A stretch of 64,000 nt of DNA from Agrobacterium tumefaciens (GTDB lineage Bacteria > Pseudomonadota > Alphaproteobacteria > Rhizobiales > Rhizobiaceae). The position numbers were made by a program, and so were the translations under genes. Numbering within the stretch: the first letter of the stretch is position 1; every line of letters begins with the position of its first letter. Under the pieces are notes generated by a model. It ran no database searches and had not been told where the DNA came from. It saw nothing but the letters and a program-made list of their open reading frames with translations. Shown here piece by piece: positions 30,801 to 41,000 of this stretch. The DNA is taken from positions 62,001-126,000 of the forward strand of contig JAGIAH010000003.1 of NCBI GenBank assembly GCA_017744915.1, given 5' to 3'.

Positions 30801-31355
30801 GAGGTCTTCCTTTTTGCGGATGGCGCGCATGCCGCGGCCGCCACCGCCCCAGGAGGCCTTCAGCATGACGGGATAGCCGATTTCCTCGGCCATGCGCTCC
30901 ACTTCCGTTATATCGTCCGGCAGCGGATCGGTGGCGGGAACAACGGGGACGTTGACCGAGATCGCGAGATTGCGGGCGGCAACCTTGTTGCCGAGCTGGC
31001 GCATCGTATCCGCCGTCGGTCCGATGAAGGTGATGCCGGCCTTGTTGCAGGCCTCCACGAACTCAGGGCTTTCGGACAGAAGACCGTAACCGGGATGGAT
31101 CGCATCCGCTCCGGAGAGCCTGGCCACACGGATAACCTCCTCGATCGAAAGATAGCTCTCGATCGGTCCCATGTCCTTGGCAAGATGCGGGCCCCTGCCG
31201 ACCTGATAGGATTCATCCGCCTTGAAGCGGTGCAAAGACAACTTGTCCTCTTCCGCCCAAATCGCAACGGTTTTGATCCCAAGCTCGTTCGCTGCCCGGA
31301 AAACGCGGATCGCTATTTCGGATCGGTTGGCAACAAGTATTTTCGATATCTTCAA
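27894..31355 (-). CDS. pyc: Pyruvate carboxylase
   Basis: This biotin enzyme carboxylates pyruvate to oxaloacetate, replenishing the TCA cycle. The 1153-aa product has all domains: biotin carboxylase (1-~450) with KASWGGGGRGMR and EVNPRIQVEHTVTE; carboxyltransferase (~530-810) with DTTMRDGHQSLLATR and FDCLNWVENMR; and the biotin carrier at the C-terminus with EAMKMET, biotin Lys at about 1118. The start is taken as TTG at 31355 because GGGGAG lies 6 bases upstream and the product then begins MKISKILVANRSEIAIRV, as in rhizobial Pyc. A frame from TTG 31376 is also open. It is monocistronic, ending at the terminator at 27837-27864. Confidence 0.97.
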   Translation of the reverse strand: MKISKILVANRSEIAIRVFRAANELGIKTVAIWAEEDKLSLHRFKADESYQVGRGPHLAKDMGPIESYLSIEEVIRVARLSGADAIHPGYGLLSESPEFVEACNKAGITFIGPTADTMRQLGNKVAARNLAISVNVPVVPATDPLPDDITEVERMAEEIGYPVMLKASWGGGGRGMRAIRKKEDLAREVTEAKREAKAAFGKDEVYLEKLVERARHVESQILGDTHGNVVHLFERDCSIQRRNQKVVERAPAPYLSEAQRQELAAYSLKIAAATSYIGAGTVEYLMDADTGKFYFIEVNPRIQVEHTVTEVVTGIDIVKAQIHILEGAAIGTAESGVPKQEDIRLNGHALQCRITTEDPEHNFIPDYGRITAYRSASGFGIRLDGGTSYTGAVITRYYDPLLVKVTAWAPQPDEAINRMDRALREFRIRGVATNLTFLEAIIGHDSFRNNTYTTRFIDSTPELFAQVKRQDRATKLLTYLADVTVNGHPETKGRAKPSEKAAKPIVPYIDAPTPDGTKQLLDKLGPKGFADWMRNEKRVLVTDTTMRDGHQSLLATRVRTHDIARVASVYGKALPQLLSLECWGGATFDVSMRFLTEDPWERLALIREGAPNLLLQMLLRGANGVGYKNYPDNVVKYFVRQAARGGVDLFRVFDCLNWVENMRVSMDAIAEENKLCEATICYTGDLLNSARPKYDLKYYTSLAAELEKAGAHIIAVKDMAGLLKPAAARVLFKALREATGLPIHFHTHDTSGISAATVLAAVDAGVDAVDAAMDAFSGNTSQPCLGSIVEALAGSERDTGLDTEWIRRISFYWEAVRNQYAAFESDLKGPASEVYLHEMPGGQFTNLKEQARSLGLESRWHEVAQAYADANRMFGDIVKVTPSSKVVGDMALMMVSQDLTVADVENPDREVSFPDSVVSMLKGDLGQSPGGWPAALQKKALKGDAPYTVRPGSLLADADLDAERKVIETKLERKVDDFEFASYLMYPKVFTDFALTAETYGPVSVLPTHAYFYGMEDGEELFADIERGKTLVIVNQASSGTDDKGMVTVFFEINGQPRRIKVPDRAHGASGSAVRHKAEPGNASHIGAPMPGVISRVFVNQGQEIKAGDVLLSIEAMKMETALHAERDGKIAEVLVKPGDQIDAKDLLISYAE

Positions 31356-31461
31356 GACGGTCTCCCCACACGCCAAAACAAATTTTCTGCTGCACTGCGG
31401 AATTAAGCAGCAAAAACCCGTCTTGGAAAGGGCAATTCCGGCGAGAAATGTCCTGTTTGCG

Positions 31462-32199
31462 CTAGCTCAGCAGACCGTGGCGGAAAGCAAGCGCTACGGT
31501 ATGTTGCCGGTTCCTGGCGCTGAAACGGCGCTGGATTCCGTTGATATACCAGTCGACAGTGTGGTTGGAGATCGATAGCTGGCGTCCGATTTCGGTGGAA
31601 GTCATGCCATCCGCCATCAGCGTCAGCACCTCCATTTCTCGCCTCGTCAACTCAAGAGCCGAAACATCCGGCGCATTGCTGAGATGATGAGCCTGACCCG
31701 AAAGATCGAGCAGACGCCAGAACACCGCACGCGTGGCCGCGTCGAGCAATTCGACCTGCAACGAGGGCAATTGCCGGTCCTGACCGCCGATGAACACCGC
31801 GCCGATGAAGCCCGCGCGGCCATGCACGGGAAAGGCATAACCGCCCTGCAGGCCGTAACGCCCGGCATCGTGAAAAAAGACACTCGCCCTTTTCCGATGC
31901 ATCGCGCGCGGCAGGCCTTCAAGTGCTTCCTTCCACTGGAACGGCTTGTGCACCATGCCGATCACCTTGCGGACGGGATCGACGAGATTGTATTTCTTGG
32001 CCCTGTAGACCTCGATCCAGCCTTCGGGAAGATGTTGCGCGAGAATCTGGCCGGTCGTTGCGAGTTCGCCGGTCATTCGCCTGCTGACGAGGAAATACTC
32101 GAAACCGTATTCGCGAATAAGCGTCACGAATTCAGAGCGAACGCGGTCGGCGTTTCCCGCCTGGTAGCACGCAGAGATGAAGTGAAGAATATCATGCAT
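31462..32199 (-). CDS. LuxR family regulator with autoinducer-binding domain (no adjacent synthase)
   Basis: This 245-aa protein has an N-terminal autoinducer-binding domain and a C-terminal LuxR helix-turn-helix (ELTRREMEVLTLMADGMTS, then IGRQLSISNHTVDWYINGIQ). W61, Y65, D74, P75 and W89 sit with exactly the spacing of the acyl-homoserine-lactone-contacting residues W57, Y61, D70, P71 and W85 of TraR. So the pocket looks intact. No luxI gene is in the window, making it a candidate LuxR solo. The ATG at 32199 is the family-like start; an ATG at 32268 is also open and neither has a strong ribosome-binding site. It is divergent from chvA. Confidence 0.88.
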   Translation of the reverse strand: MHDILHFISACYQAGNADRVRSEFVTLIREYGFEYFLVSRRMTGELATTGQILAQHLPEGWIEVYRAKKYNLVDPVRKVIGMVHKPFQWKEALEGLPRAMHRKRASVFFHDAGRYGLQGGYAFPVHGRAGFIGAVFIGGQDRQLPSLQVELLDAATRAVFWRLLDLSGQAHHLSNAPDVSALELTRREMEVLTLMADGMTSTEIGRQLSISNHTVDWYINGIQRRFSARNRQHTVALAFRHGLLS

Positions 32200-32537
32200 A
32201 AAGACACATGGTCCGAGGCTTGGCTTGAAGGGGATGACACGAAGGACATGGTCCCGCGATGACGTCATGTTACTCGGGCGCCGGTCGGTTCAGATTGAAC
32301 ATATCGTCGTTAGCAATCCCTGAAACGAAGATGCGAAATCTAGTGACGGCAGGCCCCGGGAAACATCGGGTTCGGTTTTTTCGGTTCGCACGCGCGGTCA
32401 ATCTGTTAAGCCGCCATTCAGACAGAAAGAGCGATAATTACACAAAATTCGCCGTCTCATGCAACCTTGCTAAAGCAGCAGAGCATTGAGGCCGAACAAT
32501 CAACCGCTTGAAAAGACGCCCGGACTGGATTGAAAAT
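32200..32537. other. 338-bp divergent region between luxR-type gene and chvA
   Basis: This stretch holds the promoters of two divergent genes. I see no further gene, no strong hairpin and no clear lux-box dyad. The portion 32430-32500 is more AT-rich and may carry the chvA promoter. The true starts on both sides are uncertain, so the region may be shorter. Confidence 0.5.
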
Positions 32538-34304
32538 TTGACCTTGTTTCAGGTTTACACACGCGCTCTGCGCTATCTGACCGTTCATAAATGGCGTGTG
32601 ACGGTGGTCGTCATCGCCAACGTCATTCTTGCAGCGATCACCATCGCCGAACCCGTGCTGTTTGGCCGGATCATTGACGCCATTTCCTCCGGCACCAATG
32701 TCACGCCCATACTCATTCTGTGGGCGGGTTTTGGCGTCTTCAACACCGTCGCCTATGTCGCGGTCGCCCGCGAGGCCGACCGTCTGGCCCATGGCCGGCG
32801 CGCAACGCTCCTGACGGAAGCCTTCGGGCGCATTATCTCGATGCCGCTCTCCTGGCACCATCAGCGCGGCACGTCCAATGCCCTGCATACGCTGCTGCGC
32901 GCCAGTGAAACGCTGTTCGGCCTCTGGCTTGAATTCATGCGCACGCATCTCGCCACCTTCGTGGCGCTGGTGCTGCTCGTCCCGACTGCCATAGCCATGG
33001 ACCTGCGCCTCAGCTTCGTCCTGATCGGCCTCGGCATCGTCTACTGGTTCATCGGCAAGTGGGTGATGGGCCGCACCAAGGACGGCCAGGCCTCGGTCGA
33101 GGAGCACTATCACAGCGTTTTTGCCCATGTCAGCGATTCCATCAGCAACGTATCGGTGCTGCATAGCTACAACCGCATCGAGGCCGAAACGAAGGCGCTG
33201 AAATCCTTCACCGAGAAGCTCCTGAGCGCGCAATATCCCGTGCTCGACTGGTGGGCTTTCGCGAGCGCTCTGAACCGCACGGCCTCCACCGTTTCGATGA
33301 TGATCATCCTCGTCATCGGCACCGTGCTCGTAAAGAACGGCGAGCTGCGTGTGGGTGATGTCATCGCCTTTATCGGTTTCGCCAATCTCCTGATCAGCCG
33401 TCTGGACCAGATGCGCCAATTCGTGACGCAGATTTTCGAAGCCCGCGCCAAGCTTGAGGACTTTTTCGTTCTGGAGGATTCCGTCAAGGAACGGGAAGAG
33501 CCGGGCGATGCCCGCGAACTGTCCAATGTCTCCGGCACCGTGGAGTTCCGCCACATCAATTTCGGTTTTGCCAACACCAAGCAGGGCGTTCACGACGTTT
33601 CGTTCACGGCCAAGGCCGGCGAGACCATTGCGATCGTCGGACCGACCGGCGCCGGCAAGACCACGCTGATCAACCTTCTGCAACGCGTCTACGATCCCGA
33701 TTCCGGTCAGATCCTGATCGACGGCACCGATATTTCGACGGTGACGAAAAACTCGCTGCGCAACTCCATCGCGACCGTGTTCCAGGATGCCGGCCTGCTG
33801 AACCGTTCCATCCGCGAGAACATCCGCCTCGGCCGTGAAACGGCCACCGATGCGGAAGTTGTGGAAGCAGCAGCAGCGGCCGCGGCAACGGATTTCATCG
33901 ACAGCCGCATCAACGGCTATCTGACCCAGGTGGGCGAGCGCGGCAACCGCCTGTCCGGCGGCGAGCGTCAGCGTATCGCCATTGCCCGTGCCATCCTGAA
34001 GAACGCGCCCATTCTGGTTCTCGACGAGGCTACCAGTGCGCTGGACGTTGAAACCGAAGCCCGCGTGAAGGCGGCCGTGGATGCACTGAGAAGGAACCGC
34101 ACGACCTTCATTATCGCCCACCGTCTTTCCACGGTTCGCGATGCCGATCTCGTCCTGTTCCTCGATCAGGGCCGGATCATCGAAAAGGGCACCTTCGATG
34201 AGCTGAGCCAGCGCGGCGGACGTTTCACCTCGCTGCTGCGCACCAGCGGCCTGCTGACGGAAGACGAAGGCCAGCAGCCCCGACCGAAGGCCATAGCCTC
34301 CTGA
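32538..34304 (+). CDS. chvA: Cyclic beta-1,2-glucan ABC exporter ChvA (NdvA)
   Basis: ChvA moves cyclic beta-1,2-glucan from cytoplasm to periplasm; mutants in Agrobacterium are osmosensitive and fail to attach to and transform plants. The 588-aa half-transporter has six membrane helices and one ATPase domain: Walker A GPTGAGKTT, signature [15 protein letters not shown] and Walker B ILVLDEATSALD. The TTG at 32538 is taken as the start because it gives MTLFQVYTRALRYLTVHKWR and 588 aa, the known ChvA length; GGAT lies upstream. A longer frame from TTG 32508 exists. A strong terminator follows at 34329. Confidence 0.97.
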   Translation: MTLFQVYTRALRYLTVHKWRVTVVVIANVILAAITIAEPVLFGRIIDAISSGTNVTPILILWAGFGVFNTVAYVAVAREADRLAHGRRATLLTEAFGRIISMPLSWHHQRGTSNALHTLLRASETLFGLWLEFMRTHLATFVALVLLVPTAIAMDLRLSFVLIGLGIVYWFIGKWVMGRTKDGQASVEEHYHSVFAHVSDSISNVSVLHSYNRIEAETKALKSFTEKLLSAQYPVLDWWAFASALNRTASTVSMMIILVIGTVLVKNGELRVGDVIAFIGFANLLISRLDQMRQFVTQIFEARAKLEDFFVLEDSVKEREEPGDARELSNVSGTVEFRHINFGFANTKQGVHDVSFTAKAGETIAIVGPTGAGKTTLINLLQRVYDPDSGQILIDGTDISTVTKNSLRNSIATVFQDAGLLNRSIRENIRLGRETATDAEVVEAAAAAAATDFIDSRINGYLTQVGERGNRLSGGERQRIAIARAILKNAPILVLDEATSALDVETEARVKAAVDALRRNRTTFIIAHRLSTVRDADLVLFLDQGRIIEKGTFDELSQRGGRFTSLLRTSGLLTEDEGQQPRPKAIAS

Positions 34305-34328
34305 GGCCTTGGCCGAGGCAATAAGAGC

Positions 34329-34357
34329 AAGGGCGGACAGCAGTGTCCGCCCTTTTT
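34329..34357 (+). terminator. terminator of chvA
   Basis: GGGCGGAC (34331-34338) and GTCCGCCC (34345-34352) form a perfect 8-bp stem around a 6-base loop, followed by TTTTT, 27 bases after the chvA stop. Confidence 0.93.
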
Positions 34358-34397
34358 CTTTGCCCGCTTTCCCGAGGCCGGGCGAACCATGGATCGC

Positions 34398-34643
34398 CTA
34401 TCGGAGAATTCCGGCCAAAGAGTTCGACAGCCCAAAATCTATCTGCCCGAAAGGGAGGACATTCCCCAGGAAGGCAACAAAACCTGCAGCGACATTGAAT
34501 GCGAAAATTCCGAGAAGCACGCCGAGCAGGATTCCAACGCTCGTTTTCCGAGGATAGCGTGCCGACCAACACGACAACGCCAGGGAAAGAATGGCGAGCA
34601 AGACCAGCAAGCCGGTTTCTGTGAAAGATGCGCTGAACTGCAA
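34398..34643 (-). CDS. Small hydrophobic membrane protein of unknown function
   Basis: This 81-aa frame starts at a TTG (34643) preceded by a very strong GGAGGAGGGG ribosome-binding site. It encodes two predicted membrane helices: LLVLLAILSLALSCWSA (about 12-28) and VGILLGVLLGIFAFNVAAGF (about 36-55), the second followed by a short hydrophobic tail. I recognise no family. It lies on the chvB strand, between chvA and chvB, downstream of the chvB terminator. The ribosome-binding site and clear membrane topology argue that it is real. A link with glucan export is possible but only positional. Confidence 0.65.
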   Translation of the reverse strand: MQFSASFTETGLLVLLAILSLALSCWSARYPRKTSVGILLGVLLGIFAFNVAAGFVAFLGNVLPFGQIDFGLSNSLAGILR

Positions 34644-34949
34644 AGTCCCCTCCTCCCCGATTGGCCAGGTTCATCGAGAAGCCCACGGAGACCCCAGCGT
34701 TACGGTCGTTTTCTGAAACGGACCATACATGCCGGCTTCCTGTCATGGAACATCTTTGGGGAATGGCTCGCTCGCGACCACCGTCCATGCTCGGAGTCAT
34801 TGACCATCGTGACCTGGCAATCCGGCCCCGCTGATCGTGGCTCTCGTGGACGCCCGCTCATTGCCGCCGATCTTCAGCCGGTGATTTCGAAGGCGACTGC
34901 GACGGGCCTATGATCCGGTAAACGTGCCGAAGCATAGGCAAAGGCTGCC
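34644..34949. other. 306-bp region without recognisable gene
   Basis: Between the small membrane protein start and the chvB terminator I see no convincing gene on either strand. The right end of the minus-strand reading holds the GGAGGAGGGG site and presumably the promoter of the small protein. The rest has ordinary base composition and could be a decayed gene. Confidence 0.4.
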
Positions 34950-34986
34950 AAAAAAATCAGGCCCCTGCGTCACCGCAGGAGCCTGA
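34950..34986 (-). terminator. terminator of chvB
   Basis: On the minus strand TCAGGCTCCTGCG pairs with CGCAGGGGCCTGA (one G-T pair) around a GTGA loop, followed by six or seven T residues. It begins about 30 bases after the chvB stop. Confidence 0.95.
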
Positions 34987-35015
34987 GTTTAAAAGCGAGC
35001 AGAGACCTGATCGTC

Positions 35016-38000
35016 TCAGTCGAGGGAGATCACCCCATCACCAACCGCCAGGTCTTTACCGTCGACGGATACGGAAACCTCCGCCGTACCGGCCTTGCGG
35101 CTGACGGTGATGTTTCTTGCCTTGCCGTCGAGCGCGATCTTGACCGAGAAGCCGCTCCAATCCTCCGGCAGTGACGGCGAGATGTGAAGCTTACTATCCG
35201 TCCGGGTGATACCGAGAATGCCCTCGACTGCGGCGCGGTAGAGCCAGCCGGCGGAGCCGGTGTACCAGCTCCAGCCACCGCGACCCGCATAGGCGCCTTC
35301 ACCATAAACATCGGCAGTCACCACATAAGGTTCGACCCGATAGGTTTCCGAGGATGCCGCGTCGAGCGCGTGGTTGACCGGGTTGAGCAGCTTGAAGCAG
35401 TTCCAGGCCTCCTGCGCGCGGCCCTGCTTGGCAAGCGCAAGAACCACCCAGGTCGCCGCATGGGTATATTGCCCGCCGTTTTCGCGCACACCCGGCGGAT
35501 ATCCCTTGATGTAGCCGGGATCATGCGGCGCACGCGAGAAGGGCGGTGTGAACAGCCGGATGATGCCGGTCTGTTCATCGACCAGATGTTCCATGACCGC
35601 ATCCATTGCCTGCCGCGACCGACCTTCCTCACCTTCACCGGAGAGGACGCTCCAGCTCTGGCCGAGGGAATCGATCCGGCATTCCTCGCTTTCGGCGGAA
35701 CCGAGCGGCGTGCCATCATCGAAGTAACCACGACGGTAGTAGCTGCCATCCCAGCCCGCCGTTTCCAGCGTCTGGCGCAGCTTTTCACGGTGCGAGGCCC
35801 ATTTTCCGACCCGGTCGGTATCTCCGCGCTTCTCGGCGATACCGATGAAATCGCGCAATGCACCGGACAGGAACCAGCCGAGCCAGACGCTTGTGCCCTT
35901 GCCACCGACGCCCACGCGGTTCATGCCGTCGTTCCAGTCGCCGCCGAGGATCAACGGCAGGCCGTTTTCACCAGTGCGATGGATGGCAAGATCGAGCGCC
36001 AGCGCCGCATGCTCGTAAAGCGTGCCAGACCTGTCACTCGTTTCCGGCTGGAAGAAAGCATCGTGCTGACCGGGCATCAATGCCGGCCCTTTCAGGAAGG
36101 GAATGCTCTCATCAAGGATGGCGATGTCGCCCGTCGCCGAGACATATTGGTTGATGGCATAAGCAAGCCAGACCACGTCATCGGAGATCGTCGTGCGGAC
36201 ACCGGCGCCCGTCAGCGGGAGCCACCAGTGCTGCACGTCGCCTTCCGGGAACTGGCGGCCTGCCGCGCGCAGGATCTGCTTGCGGGCGAGATCTGGCTGG
36301 TAGAGCAGAAAGGCCAAGGTATCCTGAAGCTGGTCGCGGAAACCGAAGGCGCCGCTCGACTGGTAAAAGGCCGTGCGCGCCAGAATGCGGCACGCCAGCG
36401 CCTGATAGGGCAGCCAGTTATTGACCATGTGGTTGAAGCCGGCATCAGGCGTGGAGACCTGCAACTGGCCGGTAAAGCCCGTCCAGAATGCCTTGCTCTC
36501 GTCCAGTACCGACAGGAAGTCCGCCTGGCGAACATCCTTCACCAGCGCTTCGGCCTCCTCCGCATTGTCGGCATCGCCGAGAATGAAGGTCATGTGCCGT
36601 TCTTCGCCGGGCTTCAGGTGGATTTCCTGCATCAGTGCCGCGCAGGGATCACCATCGACCTCGGTGGTGCCGCTGAGCGCCGCACCGGACACGATGCCCT
36701 GCGGGGCCTGTGCTGAACCGAAGCGGCCGATGAATTCCCGGCGGCTGGTGGTGAAGCCGCTTGCCTCGCTATCGAGTGTCAGGAACGAGGTGCGGGCGCT
36801 ATAGTCGATGCTGTAGGGGTTCGACGCGAAGATCGCGTTGCTGTCCGCATCATGCCTGCTCAGGATGAACGGCGCGGATTTCTGGCCATTATTGCCGAGC
36901 ACCCATTCCACATAGGCATAGACCTTCAGACGGCGGCTTTTCGAACCCTTGTTGCGCACGATGACCTGCGAGAACTTGACCGGCTTTTCACGGTCAACGG
37001 TCTGCGTCAGCTCGACTTCGAGCGTATCCGCCACGCCGGTCAGCACGGAATAACCGAGACCATGGCGGGTTTCGAACATGGCTTCGGGATCGCGCGACAG
37101 CGCGGCACAGGGCGTATAGAGCTTTCCTGTTTCCACATCGGCGACATAGAAGGCCTCACCCGGCCGGTTGATGACCGGGTCATTGGTCCAGGGTGTCAGC
37201 TGATAGTCGCGCGAATTGCGACTCCAGCTGAAACCGGCGCCTTCGGCTGAAATATGGAAGCCGAAATTCTCGTTCGAGATAACGTTGATCCATGGATGTG
37301 GCGTGGACTGCCCGCCATTGAGGCGCACCACATATTCCTGACCGTTCCTGGCGAAGCCGCCGAAACCGTTCCAAAAATCGAGATCACCCGCATCCTCGAC
37401 CGGCTCCGCAACCGGGAAGGCCGGCACGGGCAGACGGGCCTGCGCAGCATCAGAGGTGCCGTCAGGACCGCGATTGGCCGCAAAGAGCGAGACCGCGCGG
37501 TTGATCTGGTCGACGATCTTGCCGTTGCGCACGTGCAGCACGACGCGGGAAGCGGCAAGAAGCGCGCTCCAGGTCTCTTCGTCCATCAGGTCGCGGCGAA
37601 CGGAGAAGACATGCGGACGGCCGCCATCGGCAGGATTGATGCGGCGCTGCGTCTCAGAAATATGATCGAGCGCATGCTGCATGTCCTGCGCATAGGACGC
37701 AGCCCGCTCGTTGACGATGACGAGATCGAAGATCACGCCGCGCGAACGCAGATATTCGTGGGCACTCAGCGCCTCGCGGGCGATATCCATGTCCATATCG
37801 TCGTTGATGCGCAGACTGAAGATCGGGAAATCGCCCGAAATGGCAAGCGGCCACAGAGCACGCTGCGAGGCCAGCCCCGTTTTCAGCGTTTCCGAATCCG
37901 CACGCAGATGCATGTCGGGATAGGTCAGATAACGGCCGAGATGCTGGAAGGCGGCCGCCTGCTGCGAGGTGACGCCCACGTGGCGCATCTGCACCTGCGT

Positions 38001-41000
38001 ACGCGTCCAGGCATGCACGAGTTCGTGGGCGAAGGCGTCCGGATGACGATAACGATCGATCGCCTTGTCGACTTCCTCGCGGCTCGGCGCGGCAATCGTC
38101 CAGAAGATCACGCTCACCTTCTTGCCGGCAGGCACACGCACGGTGCGGCGCAGCGACAGGATCGGATCCAGCGTGAAACCGTCGGTGCTGGAGAGCGTCG
38201 CACCGGCATCGAATGCCGCCGCTTCGCGCAGCGAGCGCCCGCGGCCGATGAACTTGGCGCGGTCCGTCTCGAACTCCGTCGGGCGCGACGGACCGGCATT
38301 GTCGGCGGCCAGATGCGCGATGACGGTGCCCGGCTCGTTCGGGCTGCGGCGGTTACGCCAGGCGCGGATGACGTCACCGCGGCGGCCGATTTCCGTCTGC
38401 ACGAACATGCGCGAGAACAGCGGATGGGCGTTGTCATCATCTTCGGACGCGATGACCGGCTCCATATAGGAGGTCACTTCAATGTAACGATCCTCGGAAC
38501 CGACGTTCAGCAGGGTGATGCGGCGGCCTTCGGCATCGTGCTCGGTGGCAACGATGCACTCGACCACGCTCTGCAGATCGCCGATGGTCTTGTGGAACTC
38601 GGCCTTGTCGTCGGTGAAGATCGTCTTGGTCTTTTCACCTTCGATGACACGCGGCTCGGCCGTCGCACTCCACCATTGTCCATTGGTGGTGTCGCGCAGG
38701 AAGATGAAGGTGCCCCAGCGGTCGTCGGTCGGATCCGCCTTCCAGCGGGAAATCGCCTGTCCGTTCCACTTGGAATAACCCGCACCCGTCGAAGTGAGCA
38801 TCGTCGAATAATGGCCGTTCGAGAGGAACACCACTTCGCGGTCGCGCACCGCCGGATCGGCAATGGAGCGCACTTCCGCACGCAGGAGGTCGGCCTGTTC
38901 CTTGCCGGGAGTTTCCGGCTCGTATTTTGCGCTCATGACGGGCACTTCGCGCGGCGCCTTTTCCTGCAGCAGCAGTTCGGCCGCTTCAATCACCGGATCG
39001 GAATGGAAAAGCTCGCGCAGCACGCCATCAAAGGCGACGTTGGCAACGGCCGCGATCGACATGCCGTGGTGGTGGGCATAATAGTTGTAGACCACCGCGC
39101 AGACCTTGCCGTCAGGCACACGCGTCGGCGTGAAATCCACCGCATCGTGGAAGCCGTACTGGCCAAGAGCGCCAAGCTTGCGCAGCTTGTCGAGGTTCTC
39201 AAGCGCACCGTCAGGATCGTACTGGCTGGCGAGGATCGACGCATAAGGCGCGATCACCGCATTCTGGCCAAGGCCACGCTTGAGGCCAAGCGTCGGCACG
39301 CCGAAGTTGGTGTACTGATAGTTCATGTTGTGATCGCGGGCGTTGAATGCCGCTTCGGAAATGCCCCATGGCGTGCCGAGGCGGCGGCCGTGGTTCATCT
39401 GTTCCTTGACGATCAGATTGTTGGTCTGGTTGAGAATGCCACCCTGACGCTCCTGCATGACGAGCGGCGGCATCAGATATTCGAACATCGAGCCCGACCA
39501 GGAGACCAACGCGCCCTGCGCGCCGATCGGCACGACCTGGCGGCCGAGACGGTACCAGTGTTCGGTCGGCAGATCGCCCTTTGCGATGGCAAAAAGGCTG
39601 GTCAGGCGGCATTCGGATGCCAGAAGGTCATAGCAGGCCTCGTCCAGCTCCTTGCTTTCGACGCGGTAGCCAATCGACAGAAGACGGCGATCCTTGCGGT
39701 AAAGGAAGGTGAAGTCCATCGAGAAAGCGAGGTTGCGGCTGCGGTCGCGCAGCGATGCGAGACGCTGGCGCAGCGGTTCCATATTGGTGAGATCGATGGC
39801 ACTGTCGGAAATATGCGCCTCGCAGGATTCCACCAGCAATTGCGCCCAGCGGGTCACTTCCGCGCTCTGTACGGATTTCACCTCGTGATCGACGTTGGTG
39901 GCGAGCTTCTGGATGTCACGTGCCAGAACCGCAAGGTTGATGACGCGGATCGAGGCGAATTCATGCTCGCGCTTGACGGAGGCAAGAGCGTTCGAGAAGC
40001 CGATGATGCGTTCCTCGAGACGGCGATGCAGCGGACGCAGGTTCTTGCGGTCGTCGGGCAGCGCCTTCAGCGTTTCGCGCAGAATGCCGGCGACATCACC
40101 GATACCGTCCAGATTACCCTGAAGATGGGCCGACGGCGCTTCGGCCCAGTCACGGCAGGCGGACGAGACCGCAATCAGGTGGCCGGCGAGATTGCCGCTG
40201 TCCACCGCCGAAACATAGCGCGGTCCAAGCGTCTGCAGCGTATCCGTATGATACCAGTTGTAGAGATGGCCGCGATGCTTCTCCATCTTTTCGACGGTCT
40301 GGATCGTGTTTTCGATCCGCTCCAGCGTATCGGCAAAGCTGATCCAGCCGAACTGGCGCGCCGATATGACGGACAGCAGATAGACGCCGATATTGGTGGG
40401 CGAGGTGCGCGAGGCGACGATCGGTTCCGGCGTTTCCTGGAAGTTGTCCGGCGGCAGGTGGTTTTCCTGCGGCGTCACGAAGGTTTCATAATAACGCCAG
40501 GTGCGACGCGCGATCTTGCGCAGCTCGAAGGAGACATGTTCGGAAACGAACAGCCGGTCTTCGGTTTCCGCCGACTGGCTGACATACCAGGCAACAGCCG
40601 GGGAGAGAACCCAGAGCAGCGTGAAGGGAATGCCGATCAGGAAGGCGTTGTCGCCGGGCAGCGCCGCGAACAGGAGGCCGAGCATGGCCACCACGGGCGC
40701 ATGCCACATCTGCCGGTAATAATCGACGATGCTGCCCTGCGCACTGGACTGCATGCTGGCGGCCGTGCGCCATTCCAGCATCAGCTTGTGGCTGACGAGC
40801 AGGCGATAGAGCGAGCGGGCAATCGCATCCGTCATCATGCAGGCGGCATCGGCGATGAAGACGATGCGCAGCGCCACCTGCGCATTGGTGGCGCGGATTT
40901 CCGACCAGATGGTGTGGAAATGCGCCTGCGGCACGATATCGGTGGAGCGCGGCACGAGGCCGGACAGCAGCGACAGCGTGGGCGCAACGAAGAGCGAGAA

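Noticed and set aside
32457-34121. A 554-codon minus-strand frame opposite chvA
   Set aside because: Antisense shadow of the ChvA ATPase; no initiation signal or domain.
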